In this document: positions 1-5,714 of the stretch, piece after piece
How the letters are laid out: every line of letters begins with the position of its first letter
How positions within the stretch are numbered: the stretch's first letter is position 1
Assembly (NCBI GenBank): GCA_946186175.1
Contig: CAMHMG010000190.1
Span: 1 to 5,849 of the forward strand
Direction of reading: 5' to 3'
DNA from: an uncultured Clostridia bacterium
GTDB lineage: Bacteria; Bacillota; Clostridia; Lachnospirales; Lachnospiraceae
Length of the DNA: 5,849 nt
The notes under the pieces: generated by a model
Databases searched by the model: none
What the model saw: the letters and a program-made list of their open reading frames with translations, nothing else
Told to the model about the DNA's origin: nothing
Position numbers and translations under genes: made by a program

Positions 1-3
1 TAT

Positions 4-741
4 TCAAGGAAATATACCTCCATTTCCCATTATTACTCTGATAATACCGATCAAAAATAAATGTGCAGGATAATAGATATAGAAAAACCATTTCATTCCT
101 TTCCATTCTCCTCTTTCACCATTATACTGTTTTAAAATCGGTAACGATAATAAGGTAAACATCTGAAGAATACCATATGCTTTATCCATAAAAATAAAGT
201 AAACAATTGCATACATAGCTGTCCAAATCAGCATGGTAATCGATTGCTTTTTGAAATCGCCACGGTTTAAATATAAAAACACCGGACACATAGCTGCAAT
301 TGTAGACCAATCGGAAAGAAATGTAATTATGCAGATTAATATCATCAGTATGATCTTTGCCCAGCCCGGCAAACAATCTGTTGTAAAAATCACCATAAGA
401 ACAACAGACCACGCAAGTGACCACATCACACTAGTCATATTAAACATTCCATTTGGGATAAACGGTATTCCTCCCGCAAAATTGTATGCAAAATGTGATA
501 TGATTGCAAAAACAAACAATCTTAAAATATACTTTTTGACATTTCTGGTATAATGAAATCCCTCCGCTATAAAGAACCACATAATAGGTGCTGTCAGTCT
601 GCCAACTATATGCAGAAGCATTACCCACCATATTTTCTGACATCCAGGGAATAAAAGCCATGTCACATGATCAATTGTCATCGCTATGATAGCGATCAGT
701 TTTATCTGGTTAGAATTCAATCCCTTTTTATCAATTCCCAT
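4..741 (-). CDS. TraX family membrane protein
   Basis: This 245-residue, very hydrophobic protein matches the TraX family, named after the F-plasmid pilin acetylase but common on Firmicute chromosomes without any conjugation genes, where its role is unknown. An acyltransferase-like activity on a surface component is only an inference from the family name. Visible family features are the N-terminal LNSNQIKLIAIIAMTIDHV stretch (residues 8-26), GRLTAPIMWFFIAEGFHYTRN (47-67) followed by basic KKYILRL, and the C-terminal YIYYPAHLFLIGIIR (221-235) with its conserved Tyr-Pro-x-His. About eight membrane segments can be drawn. The ATG at 741 is preferred: AAAGGGAG (752-759) lies 10 bases upstream. A TTG two codons earlier would sit only 4 bases from it. 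The gene is the second of a unit with the hydrolase, 16 bases downstream of its stop. The stop codon is TGA at 4-6; any terminator lies outside the window. Confidence 0.85.
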   Translation of the reverse strand: MGIDKKGLNSNQIKLIAIIAMTIDHVTWLLFPGCQKIWWVMLLHIVGRLTAPIMWFFIAEGFHYTRNVKKYILRLFVFAIISHFAYNFAGGIPFIPNGMFNMTSVMWSLAWSVVLMVIFTTDCLPGWAKIILMILICIITFLSDWSTIAAMCPVFLYLNRGDFKKQSITMLIWTAMYAIVYFIFMDKAYGILQMFTLLSLPILKQYNGERGEWKGMKWFFYIYYPAHLFLIGIIRVIMGNGGIFP

Positions 742-751
742 GATCAACTTA

Positions 752-759
752 CTCCCTTT
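752..759 (-). promoter_or_regulatory. Shine-Dalgarno of the traX-like gene, overlapping the upstream stop
   Basis: On the minus strand AAAGGGAG lies 10 bases before the ATG at 741. Its first two bases are the last two bases of the TAA stop (758-760) of the hydrolase gene. This layout suggests a single transcript with translational coupling, and it decides the traX-like start in favour of the ATG over the TTG at 747. Confidence 0.7.
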
Positions 760-1378
760 ACTTTAACAACCACGCGAATGCTTTTGCCGTTCTTACATCA
801 GCATCCTTAAAATGATTGCCTTCGTTCCATTCCAGTACACAGTTTACGTTCTTATCCTGCAATAATCCGTACGCTTCACGTATCCTGTCACCAACTGTTG
901 CCATAACCGGATTGCGCGCTTTTTCCTCTTTGTTGCCAAGGCTTAGATATACTTTGTTACTCTTGATCTCATTTTCTTTCATGTAATCCGCAAATCCCGG
1001 AAACCACACAGATGGAGAAGCAGCCGCAACACCTGCGAATACATCGGTCTGATAAGCTGTCCATAGCGCAAACAACCCTGCCAATGAATACCCGCCGATG
1101 TAATATGTTTTGCTCCTGTCGGAGCAGAGCTTAAACAGTTCACTAAGTGTATCTGAAGCACTTTTACCAAAATCCTTTTTACCGAATACAGCAGATGCTT
1201 CCCACGGTGAAAGATCCTTGTTCCAATCATTGATCTTGACTGCAATTAATCGAAACTCTTTCCCACAATCATCCGCAATAATTGCAGCCTCATTTTCAAT
1301 TCCTTCAAGGTCGTGTTCATCAACCGGCTGAATAAGCACTATATCTGCCGCCGGATTTCCATATTCATATATTTCCAT
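758..1378 (-). CDS. alpha/beta-hydrolase, putative esterase
   Basis: A 206-residue cytoplasmic protein (no signal peptide or membrane segment) with the layout of a small alpha/beta-hydrolase of the putative esterase type. The nucleophile elbow is IGGYSLAGL at residues 94-102, with Ser98 in a G-x-S-x-A context instead of the usual G-x-S-x-G. It is followed by the family-like AAASPSVWFPGF (118-129). YLSLGNKEEKARNPVMATVG (144-163) is the usual acid-residue region, and His189 in EGNHF is the probable catalytic histidine. The substrate cannot be told; a carboxyl ester or acyl group is likely. The ATG at 1378 is chosen because GGAG (1389-1392) lies 10 bases upstream. The frame stays open to a TTG at 1441, but that adds 21 residues outside the fold and has no ribosome binding site. 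The gene heads a unit with the traX-like gene and diverges from the tRNA. Confidence 0.78.
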   Translation of the reverse strand: MEIYEYGNPAADIVLIQPVDEHDLEGIENEAAIIADDCGKEFRLIAVKINDWNKDLSPWEASAVFGKKDFGKSASDTLSELFKLCSDRSKTYYIGGYSLAGLFALWTAYQTDVFAGVAAASPSVWFPGFADYMKENEIKSNKVYLSLGNKEEKARNPVMATVGDRIREAYGLLQDKNVNCVLEWNEGNHFKDADVRTAKAFAWLLK

Positions 1379-1422
1379 TAAAAAACTTCTCCATACCAAT
1401 AATAGCTCATAACGCAACGTCA

Positions 1423-1452
1423 CAAGCAACCCCTGACGCAAGGGGACTCTTG
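1423..1452. repeat. 30-bp imperfect inverted repeat upstream of the hydrolase
   Basis: The plus strand reads CAAG-CAA-CCCCT, a six-base centre GACGCA, then AGGGG-ACT-CTTG. Outer arms of 4 bp and inner arms of 5 bp pair exactly around symmetric 3-base mismatches. It lies 45 bases upstream of the hydrolase ATG. It could be an operator for a dimeric regulator or, if transcribed, a stem-loop in the 5' leader of the hydrolase/traX-like unit. There is no T-run, so it is not a terminator. No convincing sigma-A promoter could be placed for this unit, so its relation to the start of transcription is unknown. Confidence 0.4.
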
Positions 1453-1491
1453 TTCTTTAAAAAACTCTTTTAAAAACTGTGCACAAAATAC

Positions 1492-1520
1492 TTGCATTTT
1501 TGTGCGAAGTTTTATATAAT
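1492..1520 (+). promoter_or_regulatory. sigma-A-type promoter of the tRNA gene
   Basis: TTGCAT (1492-1497) and a perfect TATAAT (1515-1520) are separated by exactly 17 bases. The predicted transcription start near 1527 leaves about 20 bases of leader before the mature 5' end of the tRNA at 1548. Strength and position fit a stable-RNA promoter. Confidence 0.8.
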
Positions 1521-1547
1521 CAATAAGTTGTAATCTTTATTACATAT

Positions 1548-1621
1548 CGGAATGTGGCTCAGTTTGGTAGAGCGCATCGTTCGGGACGATGAGGCCGCAG
1601 GTTCGAATCCTGTCATTCCGA
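1548..1621 (+). tRNA. tRNA-Pro (anticodon CGG)
   Basis: A complete cloverleaf is visible. The acceptor stem CGGAATG/CATTCCG pairs perfectly over 7 bp. The D arm is GCTC/GAGC with the loop AGTTTGGTA. The anticodon stem CATCG/CGATG encloses the loop TTCGGGA, giving anticodon CGG at 1582-1584, which reads CCG proline codons. The T arm GCAGG/CCTGT holds TTCGAAT. The C1-G72 pair and the discriminator A (1621) are the known identity features of bacterial tRNA-Pro. The 3' CCA is not encoded, so it must be added after transcription. It is a single tRNA with its own promoter and terminator, and the only plus-strand gene in the window. Confidence 0.97.
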
Positions 1622-1623
1622 TT

Positions 1624-1655
1624 AAAAATCCGCTGATTTTTCAGCGGATTTTTTT
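1624..1655. terminator. bidirectional intrinsic terminator between tRNA-Pro and the HD-GYP gene
   Basis: A 13-bp perfect stem, AAAAATCCGCTGA (1624-1636) with TCAGCGGATTTTT (1641-1653), encloses a TTTT loop. On the plus strand it starts 3 bases after the tRNA and runs into seven T residues (1649-1655). On the minus strand the other arm gives TTTTTAAT after the same hairpin, about 50 bases beyond the stop codon of the HD-GYP/GGDEF gene. One hairpin can thus end both converging transcripts. Confidence 0.88.
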
Positions 1656-1702
1656 ACTTATTGTTATGTACTACACCATATCTAACTCTCATTTTCTTTA
1701 TA

Positions 1703-4045
1703 TTAATTTATTGACAGATCAGCGGAATCAAAATGCAGCTCTACCATTCCAAGATCATATGAACGATAAAACTCCGTCATTATTCTTGTAGCAACTTCCT
1801 TGGTTTCTTTTGAATCTAAGTTCATCAAAAGCACAGCATATTGAGTACTGCTGTATCTAGTTGAGACATCAATATTTCTAATAGAATTGACAATTGCATT
1901 TTCAAGAAGATTCATTACTCGGTCATGCTCTTCAACGCTGACTTTCACTCCACTTACGGAAGCTACGGTAAACAGAATGATCTGAAACTTTTGATGATTT
2001 CTCTCCGTCACGCTGCATATATACTCATACATCTTTGCAAATTCCGGATATTCCGCCATCATACATCCCTTATAACCATCTTCACTCTTAATGATTTCAA
2101 TAAGCTGTTGAAGATCCACCGCCTCAACGTAATCATCAAAATCCGTATTGTCTTCTATCTGATGGCAATAAAAGGCATTGCCCTTCTGTTGTTTTGCAAC
2201 ATATATAGCTTTATCTGCATTTTCATAAAGAGTCATAACCTTGTCTTTTTCAGTTATTACTTCAGTTGCCCCCACAGAGACATTTAATTTTTTAATCCTC
2301 TCATCAATAGATATTCTCTCTTCCAATAGTTTAAAGAATCTTTCAACAAAAGTTCTCGCTTCAGCCTCAGTGTCAGCATTTTCATTATATACCACAAACT
2401 CGTCAGCTCCAAATCTTGATATTACCAAATCCTTTTGCGCTGCTCTGATCAATTCAACCATTACCTTAAGATAATGATCGCCGGCAACAAAGCCTTCCGT
2501 CTCATTAATTCTGTGAAAATGGTCTATATCAAATATGAATAGTGATCCATGTCCTTTTTCTCCAATTGCGTTCTGAATCTCTATTCGTCCGCGCTCTCTG
2601 TCAAATGTCGATGTAAGATTGTCAAGATCACCTACAAGCTCACCACCACGATCCTCTGCATAATCAATAACACGTGAAAGGATAGTCGTGGCCTGTTGAA
2701 CCACTTCAGCATCATTATCCATATTAACTTGCGGCAATCGTTTTTCCTTGATCAACTTTATCATTGCCTTAGCACACTGCTCATCCCATTGTGTCCCCAC
2801 ACCATGTTCTAATTCAGAAAGGACCTTCGCATCATCCAAATGTCTTCTATATACACGATTAGAGGACATAGCATCATAGGCATCGGCAACCGCTATTATC
2901 TTGGCGATCATAGGTATCTCATCACCTTTGAGCCCATCAGGATATCCTTTGCCGTCAATGCGCTCATGGTGGTATTTTGCACCTATATCAAGACCTTTGA
3001 TCATATCTATATCTTTGAGAATTTCTGCTCCAACAGTAGTATGACTCTTCATAATCATGAATTCTTCTTTGGTAAGTCTTCCCGGCTTATTAAGAACCGA
3101 ATCAGGAATTCCTATCTTGCCAATATCATGTAAGAGTCCGATAAATCTAACCTCTGAAATCTCATGTTCAGTATATCCGATTTCCTTTGCTAATGCAGCT
3201 GAATATTCAGATACTCTTCTTGAATGACCCCTAGTGTATTCATCCTTTGCATCTATTGTATTAGCTATGGTCGTGATGGTTTGCATAGTCATCTGTTCCA
3301 TAGTTTCATTACGGAAGAGTATCTCCTCATTCATTGCACGTATTTCTTCGTTCTGTGCGGTAAGAAGTTCACTCTGTTCCCTGATCTCATCATTTTGAAT
3401 CTCAAGCTTCTTATTCTGTTCAGTTAACAGTTCGCTTTGCTCTCTGATCTCCTCGTTCTGAGCCTCAAGCTCTTCACTCTGCTCTCGAATTTCTTCATTC
3501 TGTGCAGATAGCTCCTCTGCATACATGATATTATTTTTATGGATCTCATCATATATCTTTGTTGCCAGATATGCACCCATGAAACATAAGAATAATAAAG
3601 CAACCTGAATCTCTATATCCTTACTGTTGTGTTCATTGATCTCTCCACCTATATATCTCATATAGATTGAAATGATATTAACCACAGTGGCGGTAATCCC
3701 ACTGACAACAATAATCTTTGGTTGATGAAATAGAACTAAGAGGGATAACATGGGAAGAATATAAGAAAATACCATTGTTGTACTACCCGTCATCATTACA
3801 AAGCAATACATAACAAAATATCCCACCACTATCTCATAACGCAGGCTGAATCTATCCGGTTTAATCATATAGCGTATAAGAACGATTACTGCCGGTACAG
3901 CGGTCATCAGCATAAATATCACAAGATATGAGAAACTTCTCTCCCCCTTAACAACCTCGCCGATATAAGCTACTGCCAGAATAGCAACTATGACCATCCA
4001 TCCTATAACAAGACTCCGATTGATCCTTTTCACATGATCTTCCAT
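1703..4045 (-). CDS. membrane HD-GYP phosphodiesterase with degenerate tandem GGDEF domains
   Basis: A 780-residue c-di-GMP signalling protein. Six likely membrane segments (about 12-30, 40-60, 71-86, 88-107, 109-128, 146-163) form an unnamed sensor region. A coiled coil (about 170-250) of 14-residue repeats of the type xQNEEIREQSELLT follows. The HD-GYP domain (about 255-440) looks catalytically complete: H274, HDIGKIGIPD with H306/D307, H335, HH at 359-360, and DGKGYPDGL with GYP at 367-369. A GGDEF domain (about 480-625) keeps the metal-binding D506 and the guanine-binding N514 and D523 positions, but its signature is GADEF (546-550). Residues 686-775 resemble a second, degenerate GGDEF half with RYSSTQY (730-736). 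Cleavage of c-di-GMP is the expected activity; synthesis is doubtful. The ATG at 4045 has GGGG 7 bases upstream. The gene follows the yesL-like gene by 42 bases with no terminator between, and ends at the shared terminator 1624-1655. Confidence 0.95.
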   Translation of the reverse strand: MEDHVKRINRSLVIGWMVIVAILAVAYIGEVVKGERSFSYLVIFMLMTAVPAVIVLIRYMIKPDRFSLRYEIVVGYFVMYCFVMMTGSTTMVFSYILPMLSLLVLFHQPKIIVVSGITATVVNIISIYMRYIGGEINEHNSKDIEIQVALLFLCFMGAYLATKIYDEIHKNNIMYAEELSAQNEEIREQSEELEAQNEEIREQSELLTEQNKKLEIQNDEIREQSELLTAQNEEIRAMNEEILFRNETMEQMTMQTITTIANTIDAKDEYTRGHSRRVSEYSAALAKEIGYTEHEISEVRFIGLLHDIGKIGIPDSVLNKPGRLTKEEFMIMKSHTTVGAEILKDIDMIKGLDIGAKYHHERIDGKGYPDGLKGDEIPMIAKIIAVADAYDAMSSNRVYRRHLDDAKVLSELEHGVGTQWDEQCAKAMIKLIKEKRLPQVNMDNDAEVVQQATTILSRVIDYAEDRGGELVGDLDNLTSTFDRERGRIEIQNAIGEKGHGSLFIFDIDHFHRINETEGFVAGDHYLKVMVELIRAAQKDLVISRFGADEFVVYNENADTEAEARTFVERFFKLLEERISIDERIKKLNVSVGATEVITEKDKVMTLYENADKAIYVAKQQKGNAFYCHQIEDNTDFDDYVEAVDLQQLIEIIKSEDGYKGCMMAEYPEFAKMYEYICSVTERNHQKFQIILFTVASVSGVKVSVEEHDRVMNLLENAIVNSIRNIDVSTRYSSTQYAVLLMNLDSKETKEVATRIMTEFYRSYDLGMVELHFDSADLSIN
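3317..3505 (-). repeat. coiled-coil coding repeats inside the HD-GYP gene
   Basis: Residues 181-243 are built from 14-residue units: AQNEEIREQSEELE, AQNEEIREQSELLT, then an extra half-unit EQNKKLE, then IQNDEIREQSELLT and AQNEEIRAMNEEIL. Each is two heptads, so the stretch should form one continuous helix joining the last membrane segment to the HD-GYP domain. The DNA copies differ at many third codon positions (for instance GAA/GAG and ATT/ATC/ATA), so this is an old repeat kept at the protein level and not a recent duplication. Confidence 0.85.
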
Positions 4046-4087
4046 AACCCCACCCCATATCTGATGTAACCTATCCCAATACAGTTA

Positions 4088-4804
4088 TCATTGCTCCCCT
4101 GCCTCTATCTTATCGAACATTTTATATAAGCTGTGCGAACAAGTATAGGCTATAAATGCTGCCAAAAACATAAACCACAAATACCAGGTGTATATAAAGA
4201 ATATCGGCTTAAAATAATACAATATCACCGGTATTACCCATAAAAAGTACACCGTCGCCCACGTCCCCAAATGCATTAATGATGCAAGCAGTGTGTTTTT
4301 AAGCATATTAAGATTATCATTCTCGTACCTTGCTATCATAGGAAACAACAGCGGAAGGACGAATGATAATATCAGCATTTCCAGTCCCAATATCATCACT
4401 AAAAGATTAGCGCCATTAGATCTGCCGGAAAACACCACTTGAAATTGCTTATACATAAGCGCAATTATTATCATTATCACAACCCACAGTTGAGTTGATT
4501 GTTTGAAATTCTTCTTAAATGCTTCAAAATAACCTTTTTTTACAGACACATCCTCATTCTTAACCATCTTCAATGTCATTGTATACATCGCTGTAAATGA
4601 CGCACCAATAGTTATGATTGGAAGGGAAGTAACCGTAAAAAATATATTGAGCATAAACAAGTCTCCGAACTTCTCACAAGCTCTGAAAAATCTCTCTTTG
4701 GGTGTCAGTTTTCTTCTGAGTTCACCCTCATATTCCTCATCAACCTTAGAAAAATCCATGAATTTTTCATCTGTATTATTATCTAATTTATCTTTTTCAG
4801 ACAT
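4088..4804 (-). CDS. YesL family (DUF624) membrane protein
   Basis: A 238-residue integral membrane protein with about five hydrophobic segments (48-66, 105-125, 133-157, 178-197, 199-222). It matches the YesL/DUF624 family in SLPIITIGASFTAMY (60-74), the following FEAFKKNFKQST (93-104) and LFPMIARYEND (153-163). The first 38 residues are charged and hydrophilic, a cytoplasmic leader. The family is named after yesL in the Bacillus rhamnogalacturonan cluster and usually sits beside carbohydrate ABC transporter genes. Its biochemical role is not established; help in membrane assembly or sugar uptake is inference from context. A sugar permease gene indeed lies about 900 bases upstream, beyond a terminator and the LRR gene. 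The ATG at 4804 has AAGGAA (4815-4820) 10 bases upstream. It is probably transcribed together with the HD-GYP/GGDEF gene. Confidence 0.85.
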   Translation of the reverse strand: MSEKDKLDNNTDEKFMDFSKVDEEYEGELRRKLTPKERFFRACEKFGDLFMLNIFFTVTSLPIITIGASFTAMYTMTLKMVKNEDVSVKKGYFEAFKKNFKQSTQLWVVIMIIIALMYKQFQVVFSGRSNGANLLVMILGLEMLILSFVLPLLFPMIARYENDNLNMLKNTLLASLMHLGTWATVYFLWVIPVILYYFKPIFFIYTWYLWFMFLAAFIAYTCSHSLYKMFDKIEAGEQ

Positions 4805-4830
4805 TTATCATTATTTCCTTATAAAATCAT

Positions 4831-4839
4831 ATTATAACA
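4831..4839 (-). promoter_or_regulatory. extended -10 promoter of the yesL-like/HD-GYP unit
   Basis: The minus strand reads TGTTATAAT, that is, a perfect TATAAT (4831-4836) with a TGn extension (4837-4839). There is no good -35 hexamer 16-18 bases upstream, which the extended -10 can offset. The predicted start near 4824 would give a leader of about 20 bases carrying the AAGGAA ribosome binding site. Confidence 0.6.
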
Positions 4840-4880
4840 ATTTAACCATAAACACCTGGATAAATCAAGCAATTATGATA

Positions 4881-5486
4881 CTATTTAAACTTTACTTTTT
4901 TCGAAAGTCCTTTCTTTCTGAAAAGCTTAATATAAGCTTTTTTCTTAGACTTAGGCACCTTTATAACTGTCTTTTTACTTATTCCTTTAAATGCATTCTT
5001 AGTAACATTCTTAGTATTAAGTTTTTTGGTCTTTACTATTATCTTTTTAAGTTTTTTACATCCTTTAAATACGTTGTTACCAATTTTGTTGACACTTGCA
5101 GGAATTGTTATAGAAGTTACATTTTTGTTACCCTTAAAGGCTCCATCAGCGATGGAAACAACCTTATACTCAGTATCTCCGATCGTTACAGTATCAGGTA
5201 TAACAATACTATTCCCGGTTACAGGTGCCTCCTTGTAAGCAACAGTTGGCTTTTCCTTAGAGTCATCAAGGACAACAAAAACTTCATGTCCGACAACAAT
5301 ATCTTCACCTGCACGTATAGCCTCATCCTCTTGCACGTAAGTATAGCTTGTTACCGGAGTCGTTGTCGGATTATTTGTCTGAGTCGTTACCTGACCTGTT
5401 GTCTTAGTTGTTGCAGAACCTGCTGATGAATCTGTTGTTGGACTTGCTGCCGAATCTTTTTCACAAATGATAGTGGCATATACCAC
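4881..5486 (-). CDS. BspA-like leucine-rich-repeat protein, probably 5'-truncated
   Basis: The frame encodes 201 residues. Residues 11-47 are a Ser/Thr/Pro-rich linker. Residues about 50-110 form a small beta-rich lead-in. Residues 108-201 are LRR_5 (BspA-type) repeats, seen as VVSIADGAFKGNKNVTSITI, KIGNNVFKGCKKLKKI and a last unit around NAFKGISKKTVIKVP, followed by a lysine-rich tail YIKLFRKKGLSKKVKFK. This is the usual C-terminal end of cell-surface LRR proteins in Lachnospiraceae. Those normally carry a signal peptide and are longer; here there is none. The only possible start is a GTG at 5486 (no internal Met at all) with a weak GGCGG 4 bases upstream. In frame, the reading continues upstream as SSYWTGSGGK to a TAA at 5517-5519, hinting at lost coding sequence. 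It is either a decayed remnant or a cytoplasmic orphan; the start is uncertain. Confidence 0.65.
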   Translation of the reverse strand: MVYATIICEKDSAASPTTDSSAGSATTKTTGQVTTQTNNPTTTPVTSYTYVQEDEAIRAGEDIVVGHEVFVVLDDSKEKPTVAYKEAPVTGNSIVIPDTVTIGDTEYKVVSIADGAFKGNKNVTSITIPASVNKIGNNVFKGCKKLKKIIVKTKKLNTKNVTKNAFKGISKKTVIKVPKSKKKAYIKLFRKKGLSKKVKFK

Positions 5487-5548
5487 TTTTCCGCCACTTC
5501 CCGTCCAGTAGCTAGATTATCCGTCAAACACATCGCTGTATATATGTA

Positions 5549-5577
5549 ATTTTAACAAATCTTAGTATAATTTACAA
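5549..5577 (-). promoter_or_regulatory. possible promoter upstream of the LRR gene
   Basis: On the minus strand TTGTAA (5572-5577) and TAAAAT (5549-5554) are 17 bases apart, matching 4 of 6 and 5 of 6 consensus bases. It lies between the permease terminator and the LRR frame, so it could give that frame its own transcript with a leader of about 55 bases. In such AT-rich DNA this could be a chance match. Confidence 0.35.
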
Positions 5578-5622
5578 GTGAAGCAAGAATTAGAAAATCC
5601 AAGGAAGTTTCTTCATTATATG

Positions 5623-5650
5623 AAAAAGCGTACGCATATGCGTACGCTTA
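5623..5650 (-). terminator. intrinsic terminator of the sugar permease operon
   Basis: A 24-bp perfect palindrome (5626-5649) folds on the minus strand into a 10-bp stem AAGCGTACGC/GCGTACGCTT with an ATAT loop, followed by a run of five T (complement of 5623-5627). It lies about 65 bases after the permease stop codon. The stem core GCGTACGC is itself self-complementary. On the plus strand no useful T-run follows, so it acts on the minus-strand transcript only. Confidence 0.82.
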
Positions 5651-5714
5651 TATATGTATATACGGGTTATGTATTTTTGAACGATTCCACAAAGAATCAA
5701 AGGCATAAATATAA

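Noticed and set aside
4..741. TraX-like gene taken as a sign of a conjugative or mobile element.
   Set aside because: No relaxase, pilus, integrase or other transfer gene is present, and TraX-family proteins are common on Firmicute chromosomes.
1379..1441. N-terminal extension of the hydrolase to a TTG codon at 1441 (21 extra residues).
   Set aside because: The TTG has no ribosome binding site, the extension overlaps the inverted repeat, and the ATG at 1378 has GGAG at a good distance and starts at the natural beginning of the fold.
1548..1621. tRNA-Pro as an integration site for a mobile element.
   Set aside because: No integrase gene or repeated copy of the tRNA 3' end was seen in the window; the flanks hold only a normal promoter and terminator.
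3317..3505. Regularly spaced similar DNA units, considered as a tandem repeat or CRISPR-like array.
   Set aside because: The units lie fully inside a coding frame, repeat in multiples of 42 and 21 bases, and are explained by coiled-coil heptads.
4614..5426. A 270-codon open frame on the plus strand.
   Set aside because: It runs antisense across the yesL-like and LRR genes, its product is a low-complexity Ser/Leu/Phe/Tyr-rich string with no recognisable domain, and the opposite-strand frames have clear family motifs. It is a shadow frame.
5591..5616. Short minus-strand reading MKKLPWIF then a stop and FLLHL, resembling the start of a signal peptide upstream of the LRR gene.
   Set aside because: It is in a different frame from the LRR gene, is interrupted after 8 codons, has no ribosome binding site and begins right after the terminator T-run. 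A decayed start cannot be excluded, but chance is more likely.
5683..5698. Small hairpin GATTC/GAATC with a six-base loop between the permease stop and its terminator.
   Set aside because: The 5-bp stem is too weak and no T-run follows directly; the palindrome at 5626-5649 is the convincing terminator.
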